This document shows, piece by piece, positions 1-6,853 of a stretch of 10,500 nucleotides of DNA. This stretch comes from an uncultured beta proteobacterium. Its GTDB lineage: Bacteria > Pseudomonadota > Gammaproteobacteria > Burkholderiales > Burkholderiaceae. How positions within the stretch are numbered: position 1 is the stretch's first letter; every line of letters starts with the position of its first letter. The stretch is from assembly GCA_903944255.1 (NCBI GenBank), contig CAJARE010000375.1, positions 1 to 10,500 on the forward strand. The letters run 5' to 3'. Under the pieces are notes generated by a model, which saw only the letters and a program-made list of their open reading frames with translations, was not told the DNA's origin and made no database searches. The position numbers and the translations under genes are program-made.

Positions 1-1288
1 AGGAATCGAGGTGATCATTACTGACCATCACCTCCCTGGGGACCATCTTCCCAAAGCGATGGCGATCGTCAATCCAAATCAGCCAGACTGTCAATTTCCA
101 AGTAAAGCACTGGCTGGAGTTGGAGTGATGTTTTATTTACTTGTTGCATTACGAGCAGAACTACGTAAGCGCGGCAAATTTACCGCAGAGACACAGCCTA
201 AGATTGAGAATCTTTTAGATCTCGTAGCGCTGGGAACGGTTGCTGACGTTGCTCAACTCGATAGAAATAATCGAATTATGGTTTCCAATGGTTTAAAACG
301 TATACGCTCCGGAATATCCCAGCCAGGAATACAAGCCCTCTTCCAAGTGGCAATGCGAGATCCACGCAAAGCCAATACTTTTGATCTTGGATTCGCGATT
401 GGCCCCAGACTGAATGCCGCCGGTCGCTTAGCTGATATGAGTTTGGGTATTCGTTTACTACTCACTGATAATGCGGATGAGGCCTTAACGCTTGCACAAG
501 AGCTAGATCGAATTAATCGTGAGCGTCGCGTGATTGAAACAGGCATGCAAGAAGCCGCACTAGCCCATCTTGCTGAAGATCAATTAACAGGCACTCTTTC
601 TGAACGAACCAGTATTTGCCTTTGGAACCCAGAGTGGCATCAAGGTGTTGTGGGCATTGTGGCCTCGCGATTAAAGGAGCGCTTTAATCGTCCTGCAATT
701 GTTTTTGCTCCAGCTGATGGTGCTACAGGTGAGGAATTACGAGGCTCTGGACGATCACTGACTGGTTTTCATCTCCGAGATGCCCTCGATCTTGTATCCA
801 AACGTGAGCCCGGCCTGATTCTAAAATTCGGTGGGCATGCAATGGCTGCGGGACTTACCATCCGCAAAAGTGACTTTGAACGATTTGATTTTTGCTTTCA
901 ACAGGTCGCTAGTGAACTATTGAATGAAGAGCTCTTACAAAGGCGTCAGATTCATGATGGCGCTCTCGAACTTTCGGAGTTCACTCCAGAAATTGGAGAT
1001 TTACTAGCTGAAGAGATTTGGGGCCAAGGTTTTCCGCAGCCTGTTTTTTATGGGGAATTTGAGATTACCCAGCAAAGCCTGATGAAAGAAAAACATTTGA
1101 GATTAACGCTCCGCCCCATTAGTAGCGGTCCATATGCCAGCAAGCCCTTTACCGCAGTCTGGTTCAACCGCACCCAGAGTTTGCCTAGCAAGGCTAAACT
1201 GGCTTATCGGCTCGTTACTGATCGCTACCAGGGTCAAGCCCGGGTCCAGCTCATGATTGAGGCTCATGACGACAGCTCCAAAGCCTGA
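1..1288 (+). CDS. recJ: RecJ single-stranded-DNA-specific 5'-3' exonuclease, C-terminal part (5' end outside window)
   Basis: RecJ degrades single-stranded DNA 5' to 3' in recombinational and mismatch repair in the cytoplasm. The open frame runs in from the left edge (first full codon at base 2), so the GTG at 11 is not the start. About 428 residues are present, against roughly 570 for a full RecJ; the missing part should hold the first Asp-rich metal motif. Visible in order: the DHH motif (TDHHLPG, codons from base 20), a second metal-binding Asp in GTVADV (Asp codon 245-247), GPRLNAAGRL (401-430), the DHHA1 domain with HQGVVGIVASRL and the GGHAMAAG signature (GGH at 830-838), then a C-terminal OB-type domain. 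No frame disruption is seen. The gene ends 31 nt before prfB on the same strand, an order also found in E. coli (recJ-prfB-lysS). Identification is firm. Confidence 0.96.
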   Translation, partial: GIEVIITDHHLPGDHLPKAMAIVNPNQPDCQFPSKALAGVGVMFYLLVALRAELRKRGKFTAETQPKIENLLDLVALGTVADVAQLDRNNRIMVSNGLKRIRSGISQPGIQALFQVAMRDPRKANTFDLGFAIGPRLNAAGRLADMSLGIRLLLTDNADEALTLAQELDRINRERRVIETGMQEAALAHLAEDQLTGTLSERTSICLWNPEWHQGVVGIVASRLKERFNRPAIVFAPADGATGEELRGSGRSLTGFHLRDALDLVSKREPGLILKFGGHAMAAGLTIRKSDFERFDFCFQQVASELLNEELLQRRQIHDGALELSEFTPEIGDLLAEEIWGQGFPQPVFYGEFEITQQSLMKEKHLRLTLRPISSGPYASKPFTAVWFNRTQSLPSKAKLAYRLVTDRYQGQARVQLMIEAHDDSSKA

Positions 1289-1307
1289 GCAAGCAGAATA
1301 ACCCCCT

Positions 1308-1313
1308 TATAAT
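1308..1313 (+). promoter_or_regulatory. Possible -10 element immediately upstream of prfB
   Basis: A perfect TATAAT lies in the recJ-prfB gap with its last base 6 nt before the prfB ATG. With a 17-nt spacer the -35 position would be 1285-1290 (CTGAGC), which matches TTGACA at only 3 of 6 positions. If used, transcription would start at or next to the ATG and give a leaderless prfB mRNA. The gap is AT-rich, so a chance match is possible, and read-through from recJ is the simpler explanation. Confidence 0.3.
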
Positions 1314-1319
1314 TAAGGG

Positions 1320-2424
1320 ATGGAAGCCGAACAATTAAATACTATTTCAAATACCTTGTCTGACCTGCTCTCACGAGAGCAAGCTCTTCGGGGGTATCTT
1401 TGACTTCGATGTAAAGTCACGTCGCCTTACTGAAGTCAATTCCATCCTTGAAGATCCAACGCTCTGGGATGATCAAAAGAAAGCACAAGCACTGGGCAAA
1501 GAAAAGAAGTTGCTTGATGGCGTTGTCGCAACCTTGACTGACCTCAATACCAATATTACAAGTGCTCTTGAGCTATTTGATATGGCTAAGGAAGAAAGTG
1601 ATTTTGAAACCATCGCCGCCATTGAGCACGATGTTGAGAACTACAGCAAAATTATTGGCGACCTTGAATTCCGCCGTATGTTCCATAATGAGATGGATTC
1701 CTGTAATTGCTTTATTGATATTCAGGCAGGAGCCGGTGGTACTGAGGCTTGTGACTGGGCAAGCATGCTCTATCGTCAATATCTAAAATATTGTGAGCGC
1801 AAGGGCTACAAGACAGAAATTTTAGAAGAATCTGATGGCGATGTTGCTGGCATTAAAAGCGCTACGATCAAAGTAGATGGTGAGTATGCGTACGGTCATC
1901 TGCGCTCTGAAACTGGAGTTCATCGCTTAGTACGCAAGTCACCGTTTGACTCATCGAATGGTCGCCATACTTCTTTTGCCAGCATCTATGTCTATCCTGA
2001 GATTGATGATTCGATTGAGATTGAAGTCAATCCAGCAGATATTCGTACAGATACTTATCGTGCCTCAGGCGCTGGTGGTCAGCATATTAATAAAACCGAC
2101 TCTGCAGTACGGCTGACTCACATACCTACCGGAATTGTGGTGCAGTGTCAAAACGATCGCAGTCAACATCGTAATCGAGCCGAAGCGATGACTATGCTGA
2201 AGTCTCGCCTCTACGAACATGAAATGCAAAAACGTCGTGTTGAGCAAGATAAGTTAGAGGCTACCAAGACAGACGTAGGCTGGGGTCATCAAATCCGCTC
2301 CTATGTGCTTGATCAAAGTCGTATTAAAGATTTACGTACCAATGTCGAAATTTCCAACACTCAAAAAGTATTGGATGGAGACCTCGATGCATTTATTGAG
2401 GCTAGCCTCAAACAAGGCGTGTAA
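1320..2424 (+). CDS. prfB: Peptide chain release factor 2, with programmed +1 frameshift
   Basis: RF2 recognises UGA and UAA stop codons in the ribosomal A site and triggers peptidyl-tRNA hydrolysis. The gene is two joined frames. 1320-1400 encodes 27 residues (starting MEAEQLNTIS) and ends at an in-frame TGA at 1401-1403. After slippage on CTT, one base (T1401) is skipped and reading resumes at GAC 1402 through TAA 2422-2424, giving 367 residues against 365 in E. coli. Key motifs are the SPF tripeptide for stop-codon recognition (residues 207-209) and GGQ for catalysis (252-254, within SGAGGQHINK). Ala occupies the position of E. coli K-12 Thr246, as in most bacterial RF2s. ATG 1320 is the first start after an in-frame TAA at 1314-1316. 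An AAGGG directly abuts it, too close for a normal ribosome binding site. lysS follows after 40 nt. Calling a start inside the second frame (for example TTG 1510) would lose 63 residues. Confidence 0.97.
1389..1404 (+). promoter_or_regulatory. prfB programmed +1 frameshift (autoregulatory recoding) signal
   Basis: The sequence CGGGGGTATCTTTGAC has every element of the known RF2 recoding site. A Shine-Dalgarno-like G-run (1390-1394) sits 3 nt upstream of the slippery CTT (1398-1400), which is followed by the poor stop context TGAC (1401-1404). It differs from the E. coli site, as I recall it, only in the first base (C for A before the G-run). In the known mechanism, low RF2 slows termination at this UGA and favours the shift to the +1 frame, so RF2 limits its own synthesis. 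Frames on both sides are consistent with this: frame 0 ends exactly here, and the +1 frame encodes the rest of RF2. Confidence 0.95.
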
Positions 2425-2464
2425 TGAAACTTAACCGTAATAATTAATAGTAGTCATATGAGAT

Positions 2465-4015
2465 ATGAACGATAAAGCAAACCCAAATTCTGTCCCAGCA
2501 AATGAAATAGTTGATGAAAATCACATCATCGCTGAGCGCCGCGAAAAGTTAGCTAAGCTACGCGCAGGCGGAATTGCCTTTCCAAATGATTTCGTGCCGA
2601 CCCATTTAGCAGCTGATCTCCATACTCACTATGACAGCCTTACTAAAGAAGAGCTTGCTGCTAAGAAGGTCCATGTCAAGGTTGCTGGCCGCATGATACT
2701 CAAACGAGTGATGGGCAAAGCAAGCTTTGCCACCATTCAAGATCGCAGCGGCCAAATTCAGTTCTATATCAATGATGAGCTTACTGGTGCCGATACACAT
2801 GGGGCTTTTAAACATTGGGATATGGGTGATTTCATCTCTGCAGAAGGAAACCTTTTTAAAACCAATAAGGGTGAGCTATCAGTGGAGTGCAGTCAGTTGC
2901 GCCTACTAAGCAAATCCTTACGCCCTCTTCCTGATAAGTTTCACGGTCTCTCTGATATTGAAACCAAATACCGTCAACGCTATGTTGACTTGATTGTGAA
3001 TCCTGAGAGTCGTAATACATTTAAGTCCCGTAGTAATGCAATCGCATCCCTACGTCGTCATATGCTTGATGCCGACTTTATGGAAGTCGAAACACCAATG
3101 CTTCACCCGATTCCTGGTGGCGCCACTGCAAAACCATTTATCACCCATCACAACGCTTTAGATATGCAAATGTTCTTGCGGATTGCGCCTGAACTTTACC
3201 TCAAGCGCTTAGTTGTTGGTGGTTTTGAGCGTGTCTTTGAAATAAACCGTAACTTCCGAAACGAAGGTGTCAGCCCACGTCACAACCCAGAATTCACCAT
3301 GATGGAGTTTTATGCGGCGTATACAGATTACCGTTGGCTGATGGACTTTACTGAAGGGCTTATTCGTTCGGCAGCAATCGATGCTCAAGGTACAGCAGTA
3401 CTAACCCATCAAGGTCGTGAACTCGATCTAAGTAAACCATTTCAACGATTAACCATTTGTGAGGCCATTCTCAAATACTGTGGCCAATCTGGCAAAAGCT
3501 ATCAAGCCAGTCAACTTGATGACATTGACTTCATTCGTACTGAGCTAAAAAAGGGTGGTGAAAATCCAGATAGCCCAGCCTTAAAAAATGCAGGTATTGG
3601 TGCTTTGCAATTAGCTTTGTTTGAATTGGTTGCTGAAGAGCATTTATGGGAGCCAACCTACATCATCGATTACCCAATTGAAGTAAGCCCACTCGCTCGT
3701 GAATCGGATACGCGTCCCGGCATTACCGAACGCTTTGAATTATTCATTACCGGTCGTGAAATTGCGAATGGATTCTCGGAGTTAAATGACGCTGAAGATC
3801 AAGCCAATCGCTTCCGCAAGCAAGTAGAGCAAAAAGAAGCTGGCGATGAAGAGGCTATGTATTTTGATCACGACTTCATACGTGCCTTGGAATACGGTAT
3901 GCCACCTACTGGCGGCTGCGGAATTGGTATTGATCGCCTAGTGATGCTTTTGACGGATGCGCCAAATATTCGTGATGTGATTCTCTTTCCTCACCTACGT
4001 CGAGAAGAAGAGTAA
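2465..4015 (+). CDS. lysS: Lysyl-tRNA synthetase, class II
   Basis: The enzyme attaches lysine to tRNA-Lys using ATP in the cytoplasm. The 516 residues are close to the E. coli LysS length (505). Layout: a charged N-terminal helix (about 15-45, including ERREKLAKLRAGGIAFPNDF), an OB-fold anticodon-binding domain (about 70-155, with GRMILKRVMGKASF), then the class II catalytic core. The core has motif 1 (about 190-225, with PMLHPIPGGATAKPF), motif 2 (about 254-283, with FERVFEINRNFRNEG) and motif 3 (GGCGIGIDR at 483-491). ATG 2465 is the furthest upstream start, because TGA at 2459-2461 closes the frame. No convincing ribosome binding site precedes it, so translation may depend on coupling to prfB 40 nt upstream. 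It converges with cheW, leaving only 7 nt between the two stop codons. Confidence 0.97.
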   Translation: MNDKANPNSVPANEIVDENHIIAERREKLAKLRAGGIAFPNDFVPTHLAADLHTHYDSLTKEELAAKKVHVKVAGRMILKRVMGKASFATIQDRSGQIQFYINDELTGADTHGAFKHWDMGDFISAEGNLFKTNKGELSVECSQLRLLSKSLRPLPDKFHGLSDIETKYRQRYVDLIVNPESRNTFKSRSNAIASLRRHMLDADFMEVETPMLHPIPGGATAKPFITHHNALDMQMFLRIAPELYLKRLVVGGFERVFEINRNFRNEGVSPRHNPEFTMMEFYAAYTDYRWLMDFTEGLIRSAAIDAQGTAVLTHQGRELDLSKPFQRLTICEAILKYCGQSGKSYQASQLDDIDFIRTELKKGGENPDSPALKNAGIGALQLALFELVAEEHLWEPTYIIDYPIEVSPLARESDTRPGITERFELFITGREIANGFSELNDAEDQANRFRKQVEQKEAGDEEAMYFDHDFIRALEYGMPPTGGCGIGIDRLVMLLTDAPNIRDVILFPHLRREEE

Positions 4016-4022
4016 GAATAAT

Positions 4023-4490
4023 CTAGAGTGAGACAGGTAGTGACTGCAGACTCGCGACGATGCCATGCGGATTTTGAGCATTACGGGAGATGGCTGCAGT
4101 ATCTAAAATAATCAGCAAACCATTAGACAGCTTGAAGGCACCCTGAATAGCCTCTTGAAACTGTCCTGATAAATGGGTCGGAGGCAATACCAACTCTTGC
4201 GCATCAAAAGCCATAATATCTCCGATTGAATCAACCATCAGCGCAATATTATTTTCTTGGACTTTTAAAATAATGCTAAACGATTCGCATGCAGAATCGG
4301 GAATATCCAAATAGGCACTCATATCTACAGCAGGCATCAGTAATCCGCGCAGATTTAAGATGCCGCGAATCATTTTTGGGCTACCGGGAACCTTGGTACA
4401 ACTTAAGTTGCGATTGACCTCAATTAATTCCTCAGCAGGAACGCCTAGAGAGTAGGTGCCAACATTAAAGGCTAGGAATGAACGTTGCAT
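4023..4490 (-). CDS. cheW: CheW-type chemotaxis coupling protein
   Basis: CheW scaffolds chemoreceptors to the CheA kinase in the cytoplasmic array. The 155-residue protein is essentially one CheW domain. It opens with a beta strand (RSFLAFNVGTYSLGVPAEEL), has the central RGILNLRG signature (NLRG at residues 46-49) followed by LLMPAVDMSAYL, and ends with a strand containing GLLIILDTAAIS. Start choice: ATG at 4488-4490 lies 2 nt after the cheA stop. A TTG two codons upstream (4494-4496) overlaps the cheA stop and is the alternative, giving 157 residues. Neither has a clear ribosome binding site, which fits translational coupling to cheA. It is the last gene of the cheA-cheW unit, and no terminator is visible after it. 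The family is clear. Whether it serves flagella, pili or another output is not shown. Confidence 0.92.
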   Translation of the reverse strand: MQRSFLAFNVGTYSLGVPAEELIEVNRNLSCTKVPGSPKMIRGILNLRGLLMPAVDMSAYLDIPDSACESFSIILKVQENNIALMVDSIGDIMAFDAQELVLPPTHLSGQFQEAIQGAFKLSNGLLIILDTAAISRNAQNPHGIVASLQSLPVSL

Positions 4491-4492
4491 AT

Positions 4493-6706
4493 TCAATTAG
4501 GTAGATACAAATCGATCACTTTAGGATATTCATTAGACTCTTCCTGAATATTATGCATTACGAGCACTTCTTCTAAGTCCAACACATTAATCACTTGATC
4601 ATTGAAAATAATGCATCCATTCAAACCTCTTTGAGGGGTAGACAACTCATGAAGCTTAGCAGGCACTTCGATAATATCCGTTACCTGCTTAACTATCAGA
4701 CCATATAAGCGATCACGATAATGACAGGTCAATACGGGAGTAGATGATTGATGCAGATGGGAATCTTTCGAACCTCCACTGACATAATGATCTAATCGGA
4801 CCAAATCCATTAACTGCTCATTGAAATACACCACTTCACGGTTTCCATTTTGCTGAATCTGGGCTGGGTCTAATTTAATAATATGATCAATAGCATCTAA
4901 TGGCAGGGCGATCTTATTCAACCCAGGGATCTCAAAGAGCAGAACTGAAATCATTTCCTCAACAGGGGCAACATAAAGCTCTTCCTGTCTAATTGGATTT
5001 GCCTGGAGGCGCTCGACAAGACCAGATTTACGGGCAATGCCATCAATATCTAGAATCAGCGCCACTTCCCCATTACCCATAATGGTGGCGCCTGCAAAGT
5101 TAGACATATCCCTTAATAGCTCACCCAAAGGCTTAATCACAATATCTTGAATATTCAAGACCTCCTCAACCACTAAACCAAAGAGAGTGCCATTGAAGTT
5201 GACGACAGCTATAAATAGCTTTTGCTTGGGCTTTAATGGGGTCACTGCTAGATTAAGTTGCTCACTTAAGAACAATAGAGGAATTAACTTATCCCTCAAA
5301 CGAAACGTAGGAGTGCCATAAAAATCTTCAATCCCGTTATTGGGCTGATTGGGAGCAAAGCGTACTAGTTCTAGTATGCGATTTTGAGGAATTAAAAATA
5401 TCTCCTCAGCACATCCAACAAATAAGGTGGGGAGAATAGCCAGCGTTAGAGGAATCTTTAACTTAACATGCGTACCTTCATTGGGAATACTAGTAATTTC
5501 AATACTGCCACCAATATTCTCAATATTATTTTTCACTACATCCATACCAACCCCTCTTCCAGAGAGGTTGGTAATCGTATCGCGAGTAGAAAAACCGGGT
5601 AAAAAGATTAAATCAATTAATTCTCTATGATTTAGGGCCTGGGCTTTTTCTACACTAATTAATCCTCGAGAAATAGCCCGCTGTCTGACGCGCTCATAGT
5701 CGACGCCAGCACCATCATCAATCACCTCCACAATGACTGTGCCATTTTGGTGGGCTGCACGTAAAACTAAATAAGCCACTTCAGACTTACCCTTTTCCAA
5801 GCGGACCTCGGGGGTCTCAATACTATGATCAATACTATTTCGAATCAAATGGATTAAGGGATCCCTGATGCTATCAAGCAAAATACGATCTAACTCAGTC
5901 TCAGCGCCCTCTTGGAGGAGTCGGACTTTCTTGCCACATTCTGCCGACACGTCACGCACTAAGCGAGGAAACTTATCCCAAATATGAAAGATGGGCTGCA
6001 TCCGCATTTTCATCATACGCTCTTGCAGCTCTAGGGTCAGCAAGTCAATACTACGAACTGCACTAGTAAATAATTTATCCGTAGATTGTTGTGAGAATGG
6101 TAATAAACGGTTACGAGCTAGCACCATCTCACTAGCAATATTCATTAATTTATCTAAGACCTCTGGATTAACTTTGACTGGTACAACAACCTCTTGTCCT
6201 GGGGCGCTAGATAAAGTTACTTCTGGAGGATCTTCATATACTTTATCCTCCTCCTGCACGAATTCCTCAACCCTGATTTCTATTTCAGTAGCTGAGGTAC
6301 TTTCAGGTGCCGCTTTCTTTTCATCCTGAGAGAGCCCTAATAAAACAGCAATGAGCTCCTGATCATCTCCAGCTGGCTCAACATGATTAGTCTCCACCCC
6401 CTCAATAATGCTGCGGAGAATATCATTCATCTCTAGCAAACGGGTTGATTTATCAAAATCTAACTGAGCCTGTCCAGCACGAATTTTGCCTAACAGACTC
6501 TCTCCAGCATGAGAGAGTTTTTCCAATCGCTTCAAGGAAAAAAAGCCGCTGCTTCCTTTGAGGGTATGCAAACCCCGAAATATATTTCCTACTAGAGCTT
6601 GATCGCTAGGATTTTCCTCCAAGCGAACAAAATCCCCATCTAGTCGATCGATGATTTCCCGAGCTTCTAGGATAAATTCAGCAAGGATTTCGTCGTGGTT
6701 TTCCAT
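4493..6706 (-). CDS. cheA: CheA-type chemotaxis sensor histidine kinase with two C-terminal CheW-like domains
   Basis: CheA autophosphorylates in response to chemoreceptors and passes phosphate to response regulators. Domains in this 737-residue protein: a P1/Hpt domain (about 1-105) with the phosphorylatable His47 in GLHTLKGSSGFF; an acidic, low-complexity linker (about 125-172) where a P2 regulator-docking domain might be expected; a P3 dimerisation helix pair (about 175-240, with VLDKLMNIASEMVLARNRLL); and a P4 ATPase with the N box (LIHLIRNSIDHSIE, 284-297), G1 (DDGAG, 330-334), F box (FLPGFST, 368-374) and G2 (GRGVGMD, 383-389). A normal P5 CheW-like domain follows (about 420-560, ending FAGATIMGNGEVALILDIDG), then a second CheW-like domain (about 583-720, ending INVLDLEEVL). 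All kinase motifs are present, so it should be active. The start is the ATG at 6704-6706, with no strong ribosome binding site. It lies upstream of cheW and divergent from mcp. No cheY, cheB or cheR is in view. The cognate regulator is unknown. Confidence 0.95.
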   Translation of the reverse strand: MENHDEILAEFILEAREIIDRLDGDFVRLEENPSDQALVGNIFRGLHTLKGSSGFFSLKRLEKLSHAGESLLGKIRAGQAQLDFDKSTRLLEMNDILRSIIEGVETNHVEPAGDDQELIAVLLGLSQDEKKAAPESTSATEIEIRVEEFVQEEDKVYEDPPEVTLSSAPGQEVVVPVKVNPEVLDKLMNIASEMVLARNRLLPFSQQSTDKLFTSAVRSIDLLTLELQERMMKMRMQPIFHIWDKFPRLVRDVSAECGKKVRLLQEGAETELDRILLDSIRDPLIHLIRNSIDHSIETPEVRLEKGKSEVAYLVLRAAHQNGTVIVEVIDDGAGVDYERVRQRAISRGLISVEKAQALNHRELIDLIFLPGFSTRDTITNLSGRGVGMDVVKNNIENIGGSIEITSIPNEGTHVKLKIPLTLAILPTLFVGCAEEIFLIPQNRILELVRFAPNQPNNGIEDFYGTPTFRLRDKLIPLLFLSEQLNLAVTPLKPKQKLFIAVVNFNGTLFGLVVEEVLNIQDIVIKPLGELLRDMSNFAGATIMGNGEVALILDIDGIARKSGLVERLQANPIRQEELYVAPVEEMISVLLFEIPGLNKIALPLDAIDHIIKLDPAQIQQNGNREVVYFNEQLMDLVRLDHYVSGGSKDSHLHQSSTPVLTCHYRDRLYGLIVKQVTDIIEVPAKLHELSTPQRGLNGCIIFNDQVINVLDLEEVLVMHNIQEESNEYPKVIDLYLPN

Positions 6707-6707
6707 G

Positions 6708-6775
6708 TAAGCTAATAGTAATGGACATTTATTTGGGCAGGCGGATAGAATGGGGGTTTACGAGATATTAGCTTA
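6708..6775. repeat. Perfect 10-bp inverted repeat bracketing the mcp promoter
   Basis: TAAGCTAATA at 6708-6717 and its exact reverse complement TATTAGCTTA at 6766-6775 are separated by 48 bp. The left arm abuts the cheA start codon. The right arm lies just past the expected mcp transcription start. The heptamer ATATTAG also recurs 10 bp apart at 6765-6771 and 6775-6781, about one helical turn. This could be an operator pair for a regulator of the divergent cheA and mcp genes. The DNA is AT-rich, so chance is not excluded. Confidence 0.4.
6722..6751 (+). promoter_or_regulatory. Candidate sigma70 promoter for mcp
   Basis: TGGACA (6722-6727, 5 of 6 matches to TTGACA) and TAGAAT (6746-6751, 5 of 6 to TATAAT) are separated by 18 bp. 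A start near 6758 would give a leader of roughly 95 nt before the mcp ATG at 6854. On the opposite strand a TTGACT is present in the same gap, but I found no well-placed -10 partner, so no cheA promoter is called. Confidence 0.5.
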
Positions 6776-6838
6776 TATTAGTCAATAATCCCATAACTAG
6801 CCTCATCCGATAGCCTGACTTACGCATGAACCTTCTAT

Positions 6839-6844
6839 AGGAAG
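6839..6844 (+). promoter_or_regulatory. Ribosome binding site of mcp
   Basis: AGGAAG lies 9 nt upstream of ATG 6854. It is one of the few clear Shine-Dalgarno sequences in the window and fixes this start. An earlier ATG at 6826 is closed by a TAG after four codons. Confidence 0.75.
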
Positions 6845-6853
6845 CCCGACCGA

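Noticed and set aside
1510..2424. prfB read as a 304-residue gene starting inside the second frame
   Set aside because: It lacks the N-terminal domain of RF2. The upstream sequence encodes the missing residues through the classical frameshift site.
2425..2464. Search for a terminator or regulatory hairpin between prfB and lysS
   Set aside because: The 40-nt gap is AT-rich with no stable stem, which fits co-transcription.
2458..2475. Mini-ORF (MRYER) whose ATG is 7 nt upstream of the lysS ATG, in another frame
   Set aside because: Five codons with no ribosome binding site. It could in principle couple or attenuate lysS translation, but nothing in the sequence beyond its position supports that.
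5991..6329. 112-codon open frame on the plus strand inside cheA
   Set aside because: It lies antisense to well-conserved CheA coding sequence, and the product is Ser-rich with no family resemblance, as expected of a shadow frame.
6766..6829. Possible cheA promoter using TTGACT on the minus strand
   Set aside because: A good -35-like hexamer is present, but no -10-like hexamer falls 16-18 nt downstream of it, so no call is made.
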